Shown: positions 1 to 8,391 of the stretch, piece after piece
Numbering within the stretch: position 1 is the stretch's first letter
How the letters are laid out: each line of letters starts with the position of its first letter
The notes under the pieces: model-generated
Database searches by the model: none
What the model saw: the letters and a program-made list of their open reading frames with translations, nothing else
What the model was told of the DNA's origin: nothing
Translations under genes and position numbers: made by a program
Origin: an uncultured Alistipes sp.
GTDB taxonomy: Bacteria > Bacteroidota > Bacteroidia > Bacteroidales > Rikenellaceae
Direction: 5' to 3'
Length of the DNA stretch: 22,976 nucleotides
Assembly (NCBI GenBank): GCA_910587675.1
Contig: CAJUMU010000029.1
Span: 1-22,976, forward strand

Positions 1-1406
1 CCAAGCTGCTGGCGGTGGCGGGTCTTGTCGGAGGACTTTACGACTTCGCCGTGGCCACGTTCGGCGCGTGGACCGAGGTGGTATCGACCCGCATCTGCGC
101 GTTCGGAGCCATGTGCGCCGACAAGTTCAAGGTGGTCTTCTCGCTCAATACGGGCGCTGCCTTGCTGGGCTTGGGCTACATCATAGGTCTTAAGTACGCC
201 GTCATCATCACGGCGGGATCGTGCCTCGTGTGGTTCCTGATCGTTCCGCTGATAGGTTACGTCGCCCCCCCCCAAGCGGCTGCGCTCTCGCCCGAGGAGA
301 TATTCGCCTCGTTCGGACGCCCGATAGGCATCGGCGGCATCGCGATGGCGGGGCTGATAGGCATCATCCGCCAGTCGAAGATCATCCGTCAGGCCGCCGC
401 GCTGGCCGTCGGCGAACTCTCGCCCAAAAAATCGGCAGCCGTGGAAACGACCGAACGCACGCAGCGCGACCTGCCGATGAAGCTCATCCTGTCGGTTCTC
501 ATCGCCGCACTGCTCACCTCGTTCGTATTCTTCCGTTTCGGCCTGCTCGGCAACGGATTCCAGAGCGTCGTCGCGCTTCTCATCGTATTCGTCATAGCAT
601 TCCTCTTCACCACCGTTGCAGCCAACGCCATAGCCATCGTGGGCACCAACCCCGTGTCGGGTATGACGCTCATGACTCTCATCATCAGCTCGCTCGTGCT
701 GGCGAGCATCGGACTCAGCGGCGCCGAGGGCATGACCGCCGCGCTCATCATAGGCGGCGTGGTATGCACCGCCCTATCGATGGCGGGAGGCTTCATCACC
801 GACCTCAAGATCGGCTACTGGCTCGGCACCACGCCGCGCAAGCAGGAGGCGTGGAAATTCCTCGGCACAGTAGTGTCGGCAGCCACCGTGGCGGGCGTAA
901 TGATCGTATTGAACGACTCTTACGGCTTCGTGGGCGAGAACGCTCTCGTCGCCCCGCAGGCCAACGCGATGGCCGCCGTGATACAACCCCTCATGACGGG
1001 CGGCGAAACACCGTGGATACTCTACTTCATGGGAGCCGCGCTTGCGCTGGTGCTCACGGCCATCGGCGTTCCCGCGCTGGCATTCTCGCTGGGAATGTTC
1101 ATCCCCATGTATCTCAACGCCCCGTTGGTCATCGGCGGACTCATCGCATGGTTCGTCTCGAACCGCAGCAAGGAAGGAGCGTTGAACAAGGCGCGCTTCG
1201 ATCGCGGTACGCTCATTGCTTCGGGATTCATCGCGGGCGGCGCCTTGATGGGCGTGGTGAGCGCGGTGCTGAACTACCTCGATTTCGACTGGAAACTGAC
1301 GGGATGGGCAGAATCGAACGGCGCGGAGTGGCTCAGCCTCGCAATGTACACCGCGCTCATCGTCTACTTCGCATGGCACACCCTGCGGGCGAGAAAGGAG
1401 GACTAA
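1..1406 (+). CDS. OPT-family oligopeptide transporter, C-terminal part (5' end outside window)
   Basis: This is a proton-coupled oligopeptide or metal-chelate importer of the inner membrane (OPT superfamily). The reading frame is already open at the left edge (first full codon at base 3), so the N-terminus lies outside; a GTG at base 15 is internal. About 467 residues are visible against roughly 600-680 for bacterial OPT proteins. They are rich in hydrophobic segments, consistent with eight or more membrane spans. The motif GTNPVSGMTLMTLI, encoded near base 650, is the NPxSGMT signature of the family. The chain ends in a short charged tail (RARKED). A run of nine C bases at 265-273 lies in frame inside the gene. 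The gene is followed by 75 bp and then pepT, so peptide import and cytoplasmic tripeptide hydrolysis are adjacent. The family call is firm; the substrate is unknown. Confidence 0.9.
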   Translation, partial: KLLAVAGLVGGLYDFAVATFGAWTEVVSTRICAFGAMCADKFKVVFSLNTGAALLGLGYIIGLKYAVIITAGSCLVWFLIVPLIGYVAPPQAAALSPEEIFASFGRPIGIGGIAMAGLIGIIRQSKIIRQAAALAVGELSPKKSAAVETTERTQRDLPMKLILSVLIAALLTSFVFFRFGLLGNGFQSVVALLIVFVIAFLFTTVAANAIAIVGTNPVSGMTLMTLIISSLVLASIGLSGAEGMTAALIIGGVVCTALSMAGGFITDLKIGYWLGTTPRKQEAWKFLGTVVSAATVAGVMIVLNDSYGFVGENALVAPQANAMAAVIQPLMTGGETPWILYFMGAALALVLTAIGVPALAFSLGMFIPMYLNAPLVIGGLIAWFVSNRSKEGALNKARFDRGTLIASGFIAGGALMGVVSAVLNYLDFDWKLTGWAESNGAEWLSLAMYTALIVYFAWHTLRARKED

Positions 1407-1481
1407 ATAAAATCAAGCCCTGCTTTAACATTGTTAACCCAAAACTTAATATTGTTTAACTTCGATTAAATATTATTGAAC

Positions 1482-2699
1482 ATGGATTTAAAAGATAGAT
1501 TTCTGAAATACGTATCGTTCGACACGCAGTCGGACGAAAACAGCACTACATTCCCCTCTACCGATAAACAGCTCGTACTGCTCAACCATTTGGCCGACGA
1601 GATGCGAAGCCTCGGTTTGCAGGATGTCACCGTCGACAAATACGGCTACGCCATGGGTACGATCCCCGCCACGGAGGGTTGCGAAAACGCCCCCGTCATA
1701 GGATTCATCTCGCACGTAGACACCTCGCCCGACATGAGCGGCAAAGACGTAAAACCGCATGTCATAGAGAATTACGACGGAAGCGACATCGTGCTCAACG
1801 CCTCGCTCACCATGCGCGCGGCCGATTTTCCCGAGCTCCCGCTCTTCAAGGGCCACACAATCATCCACACCGACGGCACCACCCTGCTCGGAGCCGACGA
1901 CAAGGCGGGTTGCGCCGAGATAATGACCGCCGCCGAATATCTCATGTCGCATCCCGAGATAAAGCACGGCAAGATCCGTTTGGGATTCACTCCCGACGAG
2001 GAGATCGGCCGCGGCGTGGACTACTTCGACGTGAAGGCCTTCGGCGCCGACTTCGCCTACACGATGGACGGCGGTTACGAGGGCGAACTGGAGTACGAGA
2101 ACTTCAACGCGGCATCGGCCACAATCGACATTCAGGGACGCAACGTGCACCCGGGATACGCCAAAGACAAGATGATAAACGCGTTGCAGGTGGCATGCGA
2201 GTTCAATTCGCTGCTGCCCGCCGACCAACGGCCCGAGCATACCGAGGGTTACGAGGGATTCTACCACTGCGTGGGGCTGAACGGCACGGTGGAGAGTGCC
2301 CGCATAAGCTACATCATACGCGACCACGACAGCGAAAAGTTCGAGCAGAAGAAGGTCTATATATGGAGCTGCGTCGATTTGTTGCAGAAACGCTACGGCA
2401 AGGATGTGCTGACGCTCACGCTGAAAGACCAGTATTACAACATGCGCAAGATGGTGGAACCGCATCCGCACGTCATAGAGAAGGCCGAACGGGCTATGGA
2501 GATGGCCGACGTGACGCCCGTCGTGCGCCCCATCCGCGGCGGCACCGACGGCGCGCGGCTCTCGTTCATGGGGCTGCCCTGCCCCAACATCTTCACGGGC
2601 GGCATGAATTTCCACGGCAAGTTCGAATACTGCTCGCTCGACACGATGCGCAAGGCGACGAACGTAATAATCAACTTGGCCCGACTCTGGGCCGAATAA
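1482..2699 (+). CDS. pepT: Peptidase T (tripeptide aminopeptidase, M20B)
   Basis: This is a cytoplasmic dizinc aminopeptidase that removes the N-terminal residue from tripeptides. The ATG at 1482 gives MDLKDRFLKYVSFDTQSDEN, the expected PepT N-terminus, and 405 residues (E. coli PepT has about 408); an in-frame TTG at 1476 is less likely. Zinc and catalytic residues are all visible: His78 in SHVDTSP, Asp140 in GADDKAG, the Glu pair 174-175 in PDEEIGRG, Asp197 in YTMDGG and His378 in NFHGKFEY. The gene follows a peptide transporter and starts a compact run in which the next ATG comes 13 nt after its stop, so it probably shares a transcript with the flavin reductase and nadE genes. The protein appears intact. 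No clear TAnnTTTG promoter was found directly upstream. Confidence 0.95.
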   Translation: MDLKDRFLKYVSFDTQSDENSTTFPSTDKQLVLLNHLADEMRSLGLQDVTVDKYGYAMGTIPATEGCENAPVIGFISHVDTSPDMSGKDVKPHVIENYDGSDIVLNASLTMRAADFPELPLFKGHTIIHTDGTTLLGADDKAGCAEIMTAAEYLMSHPEIKHGKIRLGFTPDEEIGRGVDYFDVKAFGADFAYTMDGGYEGELEYENFNAASATIDIQGRNVHPGYAKDKMINALQVACEFNSLLPADQRPEHTEGYEGFYHCVGLNGTVESARISYIIRDHDSEKFEQKKVYIWSCVDLLQKRYGKDVLTLTLKDQYYNMRKMVEPHPHVIEKAERAMEMADVTPVVRPIRGGTDGARLSFMGLPCPNIFTGGMNFHGKFEYCSLDTMRKATNVIINLARLWAE

Positions 2700-2712
2700 A
2701 AGAGTCGTTGTC

Positions 2713-3225
2713 ATGAACGGATTCAAAGAGATAGATCCTCGCGATCTGGGCGAGAACTTCATCGAGGCCATCGGCGGCGAATGGATGCTCATAACGGCAG
2801 GCGACCACGTGAGTCACAACACCATGACCGCTTCGTGGGGCGGCGTGGGCGTGATGTGGGGGCATCCCGTCGCCACGGTCGTAATACGTCCGCAGCGTTA
2901 CACGTTCCGATTCACAGAGCGGTGCGACACGCTCACCCTGTCATTCCTCGGCAAGGAGCGTCGCGAGGCCCTCGCCTACTGCGGCTCGCACTCGGGCCGC
3001 GACGAGGATAAGATACGCAACGCGGGACTCTCGGTGGAGTTCACCGACGGCGATACGCCCGCCATAGCTCAGGCGCGTTTGGTGCTGGAGTGCCGCAAGC
3101 TGTACAGCGACGATCTGAAGGCGGATCGGTTCGTCGACCGCACGATAGTCGACCGCTGGTACCCCGAAAAGGATTTCCACAAGGTTTACGTGCTGCAAAT
3201 CGTGCGGGCGTATGTTAAGGAGTAG
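2713..3225 (+). CDS. Flavin-reductase-like FMN-binding split-barrel protein
   Basis: A 170-residue protein of the flavin reductase domain family (FMN-binding split barrel). The family binds FMN and serves as NAD(P)H:flavin reductases or small flavoproteins in the cytoplasm. Supporting segments are LITAGDHVSHNTMTASWGG near the N-terminus, the typical region where FMN phosphate contacts lie, followed by VMWGHPVATVVIRPQRYT, then the segment CDTLTLSFLGKERREAL and a C-terminal VYVLQIVRAYVK strand. Length fits the family (150-200 residues). It sits 13 nt after pepT and 3 nt before nadE, so the three are probably co-transcribed. A flavoprotein beside NAD synthase is suggestive of redox cofactor metabolism but does not define the substrate. 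Confidence 0.85.
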   Translation: MNGFKEIDPRDLGENFIEAIGGEWMLITAGDHVSHNTMTASWGGVGVMWGHPVATVVIRPQRYTFRFTERCDTLTLSFLGKERREALAYCGSHSGRDEDKIRNAGLSVEFTDGDTPAIAQARLVLECRKLYSDDLKADRFVDRTIVDRWYPEKDFHKVYVLQIVRAYVKE

Positions 3226-3228
3226 AAG

Positions 3229-5154
3229 ATGAACGAACACGGATACATAAGAGTCGCCGCCGCTATACCGTCGGTACGGGTGGCGGACTGCAAATTCAAC
3301 GTCGACGCCATAATAGAACTCATGCGCAAGGCGGCCGAACGCAAGGCGCGCATAGTCGTATTCCCCGAGTTGTGCGTGACGGCCTACACCTGCGGCGATC
3401 TGTTTCTGCAACCCGAGTTGCTGCGCACAGCCGACAGGGAGTTGCGGCGCATAGTCGAGTATTCGGCCGAAGCACCCGTGACGGCGATCGTAGGACTGCC
3501 CGTCGCGGCGGGAAACGCCATATACAACTGCGCCGCGGTAGTGTCGCAGGGCGAGATAGTCGGAGTGGTGCCTAAGAGTTTCATCCCGAACTATTCGGAG
3601 TTTTACGAGGCGCGTTGGTTCGAATCGGGGATGAAAGCGCCGTGCGACGAGGTGACGATAGCGGGACAAAAGGCCCCGTTCGGCGTCGACCGACTCTTCA
3701 AGCTGAACGGCGTGGGATTCGGCATAGAGATATGCGAGGATCTGTGGGCGCCCGTGCCGCCGTCGCTGCACAAGGCCTTGGGAGGCGCGGAGCTGCTTTT
3801 CAACCTCTCGGCGTCGCCCGAGGTGATAGGCAAGCACGACTATCTGGTCGATCTGGTCCGTCAGCAATCGGCCCGCACCTCGTCGGCCTACATATACGTC
3901 TCGGCGGGATTCGGCGAGTCGTCGACCGATCTGGTCTTCGCAGGCAACGGAATCGTCGCCGAAAACGGCGCGACGATAGCCTGCGCCGAGCGGTTCGACA
4001 TGGGCGAACAATACATCGAGGCCGACATCGACATCGAATATCTGCGTACGCAACGTCGCCGTCGCAACACTTACGCCGCCGACGGATGCCTGCCCGAATA
4101 TCGGGTGGCGGAGATCCGCCAAGACGCGCCCGCGGCCGACGACATAAACCGTCGCGTCGATCCCATGCCGTTCGTGCCGCGCGACAAGGCCGACCGCCGC
4201 CGCCGTTGCGAGGAGATATTCGCGATACAGACCCATGGATTGGCCAAGCGTCTCGCGCACACGGGGTGCCGCTGCGCCGTAATAGGCATATCGGGAGGTC
4301 TCGATTCAACCCTCGCGCTGCTCGTCGCCGTGCGCACGTTCGACAAGCTGAAACTCGACCGCAAAGGCATAATCGGCATAACGATGCCCGGGTTCGGCAC
4401 CACGGACCGCACCTACAACAACGCCGTGACCCTGATTCGCGAGCTGGGGATAACTCTGCGCGAGATACCCATCGCGGCGGCCTGCCGACAGCACTTCGCC
4501 GACATAGGATTGCCCGAGGGCGACCGCTCGGTGACATACGAGAATTCGCAGGCGCGCGAGCGCACGCAGATATTGATGGACGTGGCCAACATGGAGGGCG
4601 GAATGGTGGTCGGCACGGGCGACTTGAGCGAACTCGCGCTCGGCTGGGCCACCTACAACGGCGACCACATGTCGATGTACGGCGTGAATTGCTCGGTGCC
4701 CAAGACTCTCGTGCGCCATATGGTGGAGTGGGTGGCGTCGACCGAGCAGAACGAGGCCGTGCGCGCCGCGCTGACCGACGTCGCCGAAACGCCCGTGAGT
4801 CCCGAACTGCTGCCCGCCGACGAGAACGGTGAGATAGCGCAGAAGACCGAGGATCTGGTAGGCCCGTACGAATTGCACGATTTCTACCTCTACAACTTCG
4901 TGCGGCAGGGATTTTCGCCCGCCAAGATACTTTTCCTCGCCGAAAAAGCGTTTGAAGGGAGGTATGACCGAGCGACGATGATTAAATGGCTGCGAACCTT
5001 TTTCCGCCGCTTCTTCGCCCAGCAGTTCAAACGTTCGGCCCTGCCCGACGGCCCCAAGGTGGGCAGCGTGTCGCTCTCGCCGCGTGGCGACTGGCGCATG
5101 CCGTCGGACGCCTCGTCGGCGCTGTGGCTCGCCGAATGCGAAAAATTGGAGTAA
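3229..5154 (+). CDS. nadE: Glutamine-dependent NAD+ synthase
   Basis: Last step of NAD biosynthesis: ATP-dependent amidation of nicotinate adenine dinucleotide, with ammonia from glutamine. The 641 residues hold two domains. The N-terminal nitrilase-type glutaminase (about 1-280) shows a Glu-Lys-Cys triad: Glu47 in VVFPELCVTAY, Lys116 in VPKSF and Cys169 in GIEICEDLW. The C-terminal NAD synthetase domain (about 320-641) carries the ATP-pyrophosphatase loop SGGLDS at 355-360 and the segment TMPGFGTTDRTYNNA. Size matches the long, two-domain NadE found in Bacteroidota and Actinobacteria. The ATG at 3229 lies 3 nt after the preceding stop. All key residues seem present, so the enzyme is expected to be active and not dependent on free ammonia. 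Confidence 0.95.
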   Translation: MNEHGYIRVAAAIPSVRVADCKFNVDAIIELMRKAAERKARIVVFPELCVTAYTCGDLFLQPELLRTADRELRRIVEYSAEAPVTAIVGLPVAAGNAIYNCAAVVSQGEIVGVVPKSFIPNYSEFYEARWFESGMKAPCDEVTIAGQKAPFGVDRLFKLNGVGFGIEICEDLWAPVPPSLHKALGGAELLFNLSASPEVIGKHDYLVDLVRQQSARTSSAYIYVSAGFGESSTDLVFAGNGIVAENGATIACAERFDMGEQYIEADIDIEYLRTQRRRRNTYAADGCLPEYRVAEIRQDAPAADDINRRVDPMPFVPRDKADRRRRCEEIFAIQTHGLAKRLAHTGCRCAVIGISGGLDSTLALLVAVRTFDKLKLDRKGIIGITMPGFGTTDRTYNNAVTLIRELGITLREIPIAAACRQHFADIGLPEGDRSVTYENSQARERTQILMDVANMEGGMVVGTGDLSELALGWATYNGDHMSMYGVNCSVPKTLVRHMVEWVASTEQNEAVRAALTDVAETPVSPELLPADENGEIAQKTEDLVGPYELHDFYLYNFVRQGFSPAKILFLAEKAFEGRYDRATMIKWLRTFFRRFFAQQFKRSALPDGPKVGSVSLSPRGDWRMPSDASSALWLAECEKLE

Positions 5155-5187
5155 TGCCGCCGTCGGCGGAGAAAAAACTTATACGCG

Positions 5188-5802
5188 ATGAAACCTAATA
5201 AATTATCGATTACTACCCTATTGTATTGCTTGGCGACCCTTTTCGCGGGCAATGTGCGAGCGCAATCGCTGCAAAGCCTGCTTAAGATGTTCGGAGATTC
5301 GAAAACCGAACAGAAAGCGGAGCCGAAAACGGAGATTCCCTCGACAGAGCAGTTGCAGGGACGGTGGGTATACAATGCCGCGGATATGATATACACGGGC
5401 GACAGCGCGATAGCCTCCGTGGCGGTGGCGTCGGCCAAGACGCAGCTGCCCGCGGTGGTCGAGAAATCGGGGCTCGTCGCGGGACGCGACTACATAGAGA
5501 TAGGCAACGACGGCACGGCACGGCTCGTAAGCGGCGAACGTTCGGGCTCGGTCTCGTACAGCTATCAGCCTCGGGACGGCCGAATGCACGTCGGGATGGA
5601 ACATGGCGGAAAGAGAGTATCGTTGACGGCCCGAGCGGAACTCGTCGACGGCAACCTGCGAATAATGTTCGATGCGGCGCAGCTCGTGGCCGAAGCCGAG
5701 AGACATTCTGCCTCGCTTAAAGAGAACACCTATTTTCAGATGCTGAAAACCATGACCGAAAAGTACCCGGGGATAATGATCGGGGCGGTGTTCGCGAAAT
5801 AG
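5188..5802 (+). CDS. DUF4923-like secreted lipocalin-type protein
   Basis: A 204-residue protein of unknown function resembling the DUF4923 family of Bacteroidota. The N-terminus has a Sec signal peptide: MKPNKL, a hydrophobic stretch TTLLYCLATLFAG, and a likely cleavage after VRA-QS near residue 25. After a Lys/Glu/Pro-rich linker, LQGRWVYNAADMIYTGDSAI opens the domain. A helical stretch follows, then alternating strands (YIEIGNDGTARL, SVSYSYQP, RMHVGME) and a C-terminal helix ending in GIMIGAVFAK. That order, G-x-W strand first and M-x-x-G-x-x-x-K last, is what I recall for DUF4923. There is no lipobox Cys. It begins 33 nt after nadE and is followed by a strong terminator, so it probably ends that transcript. 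The family call rests on pattern recall, not on a search. Confidence 0.7.
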   Translation: MKPNKLSITTLLYCLATLFAGNVRAQSLQSLLKMFGDSKTEQKAEPKTEIPSTEQLQGRWVYNAADMIYTGDSAIASVAVASAKTQLPAVVEKSGLVAGRDYIEIGNDGTARLVSGERSGSVSYSYQPRDGRMHVGMEHGGKRVSLTARAELVDGNLRIMFDAAQLVAEAERHSASLKENTYFQMLKTMTEKYPGIMIGAVFAK

Positions 5803-5809
5803 AACGACA

Positions 5810-5848
5810 AAGCGCTGTTCGAGAACTTCGGACAGCGCTTATTGTTTT
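5810..5848 (+). terminator. Intrinsic terminator after the DUF4923-like gene
   Basis: The arms AAGCGCTGT (5810-5818) and ACAGCGCTT (5832-5840) are perfectly complementary and extend inward through TCGA/TTCGG pairs to a small loop. ATTGTTTT follows. It lies 7 bp after the stop of the DUF4923-like gene. It could also stop transcripts coming from manA on the other strand, where the tail is less T-rich. Confidence 0.85.
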
Positions 5849-5854
5849 AAGATT

Positions 5855-5935
5855 GCGAGTCGTAGCCTGCGGAGGGTGCGACAGCAAGCCTCCGCAGGGC
5901 GAGGCTACGGCTCGCGCGGCTCCGAAGAGCCGCGG
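5855..5935 (+). repeat. Intergenic two-hairpin palindromic repeat, copy 1
   Basis: The long imperfect palindrome has arms GCGAGTCGTAGCCT plus GCGGAGG (5855-5875) and CCTCCGC plus AGGCTACGGCTCGC (5889-5915), with one mismatch and a 6-nt bulge. The loop contains GTGCGACAGCA. A second perfect hairpin, GCGGCTC-CGAA-GAGCCGC, follows at 5916-5933. The same arrangement recurs at 17881 and, in the opposite orientation and partly, at 9107. It lies between two convergent transcription units. It is much more GC-rich than needed for a terminator and has no T tract, so a dispersed REP-like element is the better reading. Confidence 0.7.
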
Positions 5936-5944
5936 TTATACTTT

Positions 5945-6931
5945 CTATTTTATATACACCTCCAACAGATCGGCTTTGCCGCTCAGCTCAACCGAGTCGG
6001 CCTCGGCAGGGATCATCACCAGATCCAAAGGACCTATATGCTCCGACGCGTCGCCCATCTTGACCGTCGCTTCGCCGCGCGCGCAGATGTAGAGCACGAA
6101 CGAATCGAGCGACATATAATCCTTCTCGCACGTACCGTCCAACGAGATGATATTAGTGGTGAAATAGGGACAGTCGACCATGCCGACCGACTCGTTAGTC
6201 TTAGGTGAATACTTGATGTGGCACGCCTCGCCGTCGCGCGAGAAGTCGATGGCATCGACGGCCAAAGCGGTATGCAACTCGCGCGAACGCCCCTCGGCAT
6301 CGGTGCGGTTCCAGTCGTAAATGCGGTAGGTAATATCCGAAGTCTGCTGGATCTCCAGCACCTCGATACCCTTTCCGAGCGCATGTACCGTGCCTGCGGG
6401 GATAAAGAAGACGTCGCCCGCCTTCACCTCCACGCGATTCAGGATCTCGGGCAGACGATCCTCGTTCACGGCGGCGATATATTGTTCGCGGGTAATGGTG
6501 GTGTCCTTGAAACCGACATAGAGTGCAGCCCCCTTCTCGCAATCCACCACATACCACATCTCGGTCTTGCCGTAAGAGTCGTGACGCTCGGCGGCCAGTT
6601 CGTCGTCGGGGTGCACCTGCACCGAGAGAACGTCGTGGCAATCGAGGCTCTTGACCAGCAGCGGGAACGTGAGTCCGTAGCGGTCGTAAACCTTGTCGCC
6701 GACCAGATTGCCCATATAGACCTCGATTATCTCCTCCAGATTATTGCGCTTCAGAAAGCCGTTCGCCACCACCGAGACGTCGCCCGCCACGGCCGACAGC
6801 TCCCAACTCTCGCCGTAAGCCTTTTGAGGATCGATATTAGCGGCTTTGCCGGCCTTGGCCGTCGCAAGCAACTCTTTGCCGCCCCACAGCCTCTCCTTAA
6901 GGCGAGGGACGAATTTTACGGGATATAGCAT
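5945..6931 (-). CDS. manA: Type I phosphomannose isomerase (mannose-6-phosphate isomerase)
   Basis: A cytoplasmic zinc enzyme interconverting mannose 6-phosphate and fructose 6-phosphate; it feeds GDP-mannose/GDP-fucose synthesis or mannose catabolism. The 328 residues match the short bacterial class I (Bacillus ManA type, about 315-330). The N-terminus LYPVKFVPRLKERLWGG is typical. Zinc ligands visible are His107 in SVQVHPDDE, Glu124 in GKTEMWYV and His183 in PAGTVHALGKG. The segment QTSDITYRIYDWNR near 205 carries the conserved R-Y-D region. The gene starts 29 nt after the stop of the cysteate synthase gene on the same strand, so the two are probably one operon; the metabolic link between them is not obvious. 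It looks intact. Confidence 0.93.
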   Translation of the reverse strand: MLYPVKFVPRLKERLWGGKELLATAKAGKAANIDPQKAYGESWELSAVAGDVSVVANGFLKRNNLEEIIEVYMGNLVGDKVYDRYGLTFPLLVKSLDCHDVLSVQVHPDDELAAERHDSYGKTEMWYVVDCEKGAALYVGFKDTTITREQYIAAVNEDRLPEILNRVEVKAGDVFFIPAGTVHALGKGIEVLEIQQTSDITYRIYDWNRTDAEGRSRELHTALAVDAIDFSRDGEACHIKYSPKTNESVGMVDCPYFTTNIISLDGTCEKDYMSLDSFVLYICARGEATVKMGDASEHIGPLDLVMIPAEADSVELSGKADLLEVYIK

Positions 6932-6960
6932 AACTATCTTAAAATATCTTGAATCAACAG

Positions 6961-8253
6961 TTAATCGAACAATGCCTCCACGCGGGCCAAAACATCGTCG
7001 GCCGAAGCGTCGAGCGGGAAAACTATATCGGGTTTCAGTTCGAACACCTCGCGGTCGGCCTTGAAACGCTTCTCGCCCGCACCCGTAATGTTCAACATCA
7101 CGGTGGCGTCGGGATCGATGCGTCCCGCCTCGACCTCCTTGATGAGCGACGCGGTAGCCACGGCGGCGGCGGGATGGATGTCGACGCCCTCCGTCTCCTC
7201 GAAGATTCGCGCCGCCTTGCGCGCCTGCGCGTTCGTAACCACCAGAATATTTCCGTTCGTGGCTTTCAAAGCGTCGAACAGACCGCCCTTTATGCCGTAA
7301 GGGGGCTTGCGGTTAGACAGCACCTTGGCGTCGATTATCGAGGCGTCGCGGCGGGCTTTGTCGGCGTCGTACGGCAGCAAAGCGCGAGAATCGGCGCGCC
7401 AAGCGTCGTACATCGGAACGAACGGAGCGTTCTGCGACACCATCAAACGCATGGTGTTGTCGCCGTAAGAGCCGTCCTCGATAAGGCGCATGTTGGCCTC
7501 CCAAGCCGCAATGGCGCCCGTGCCGCTGCCCACGGCCTGAAAATAGTAGTCGGGGATGCGGCCGATGGTGGTCACGGCCGACAGCACGGTGGTAGCCATG
7601 CCGTCGCGACGCGCCACGTTCTTGGCGCCGCCCTCGGCATAGAACTTAAGCGATTTGAGCAGCATGTCGCCCAGACGGATGGCGTCGAAGTAATCGCCGC
7701 CCTTCTCGCAGGCGATGAGCTTCACGCACGGGTTGAGCGGCTTCTCGAACCACATGGCCGACAGATTGTCGGCAGGCACCGACAGCAGCAGGCGGATATT
7801 GTTCTCGGAGCACACCTTGGCGAACGCGCGGGCCGTATTTCCCGCCGAAGCGACCACGAGGATACGCTCCTCGTCGCTCTTGGCGCGACCGCACACACTG
7901 TAAGCCTCGGTCTCCTTGAACGAACATGTGGTCATGCCCGCGCCATGCTCGGGGCAGTAGCCGTTGAGCGTTATATAGAGATTGCGAAGCCCCAGACGCT
8001 CACCCAGTCCCTTGCTGCGATAGGTGACGGGAGCGGCCGAGCCTTTCAGCATACGGTTCACGGGCAGCCAGTCGCAGAATTTGTAAAGGCCGTAATCGTC
8101 CTCCTTAACGCCGAGTTTCTTGCATTTGTAAACGGCTCTGACAAGCGACGGTTCGTCGCATTCGCGATATTCGAGAGTCCATCCCGTGTCCGCAAACTCA
8201 TCGCCCGTGGCCACGCACATGAGCGAATAGGCGGTAGCTTCAATATTCTCCAT
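6961..8253 (-). CDS. Cysteate synthase (threonine-synthase-like PLP enzyme)
   Basis: Probable PLP enzyme making L-cysteate from O-phosphoserine and sulfite, the entry point to sulfonolipid (capnine-type) synthesis in Alistipes and relatives. The ATG at 8253 gives MENIEATAYSLMCVATGD and 430 residues; an upstream in-frame TTG at 8301 is less likely. The fold is threonine-synthase-like, with the Schiff-base lysine at Lys113 (TCSFKETEAY), SAGNTARAF at 136-144 and GSGTGAIAAWEA at 242-253 for PLP phosphate. What separates it from ThrC is the N-terminus, the segment FCDWLPVNRML, LYITLNGYCPEHGAGMTTCS, and VLSNRKPPYGIKGGLFDAL, which I recall from methanogen cysteate synthase (the TIGR03844 group). Automated pipelines may label it threonine synthase. 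Specificity is inferred, not shown. Confidence 0.75.
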   Translation of the reverse strand: MENIEATAYSLMCVATGDEFADTGWTLEYRECDEPSLVRAVYKCKKLGVKEDDYGLYKFCDWLPVNRMLKGSAAPVTYRSKGLGERLGLRNLYITLNGYCPEHGAGMTTCSFKETEAYSVCGRAKSDEERILVVASAGNTARAFAKVCSENNIRLLLSVPADNLSAMWFEKPLNPCVKLIACEKGGDYFDAIRLGDMLLKSLKFYAEGGAKNVARRDGMATTVLSAVTTIGRIPDYYFQAVGSGTGAIAAWEANMRLIEDGSYGDNTMRLMVSQNAPFVPMYDAWRADSRALLPYDADKARRDASIIDAKVLSNRKPPYGIKGGLFDALKATNGNILVVTNAQARKAARIFEETEGVDIHPAAAVATASLIKEVEAGRIDPDATVMLNITGAGEKRFKADREVFELKPDIVFPLDASADDVLARVEALFD

Positions 8254-8289
8254 TCGAGTAGTATATGACGTTATTAATTTTCCGAATTG

Positions 8290-8297
8290 CAAATTTA
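8290..8297 (-). promoter_or_regulatory. Candidate -7 box for the cysteate synthase-manA operon
   Basis: On the minus strand this reads TAAATTTG, a full match to the Bacteroidota -7 consensus TAnnTTTG, 37 nt before the start codon at 8253. A TTG (8317-8315, minus strand) lies 17 nt further upstream, somewhat closer than the ideal 19-21 nt for a -33 element. Confidence 0.5.
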
Positions 8298-8331
8298 GCA
8301 ATTTTACGGCAAACCAATATTGTTGTAAGTA

Positions 8332-8347
8332 TAATTTTGTACATTTG
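8332..8347 (+). promoter_or_regulatory. Candidate overlapping -7 boxes for the SGNH hydrolase gene
   Basis: TAATTTTG (8332-8339) and TACATTTG (8340-8347) both match TAnnTTTG. TTG trinucleotides at 8320-8322 and 8323-8325 could serve as weak -33 elements for the second box. They lie 45-60 nt upstream of the ATG at 8392, in the gap shared with the divergent cysteate synthase gene. Which box is used cannot be told from sequence. Confidence 0.45.
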
Positions 8348-8391
8348 TACTTAAGTATGATAATCTGAAGAAACTTATAAAACCGTTCGAC

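Noticed and set aside
5855..5935. The GC-rich palindrome as a transcription terminator of manA or the DUF4923-like gene
   Set aside because: A separate hairpin with a T tract lies at 5810-5848, this element lacks a T run, and related copies occur at unrelated loci, so a dispersed repeat is more likely.
6961..8253. Threonine synthase (thrC)
   Set aside because: The fold and PLP lysine fit, but the N-terminus and several blocks differ from ThrC and resemble cysteate synthase; kept as an alternative only.
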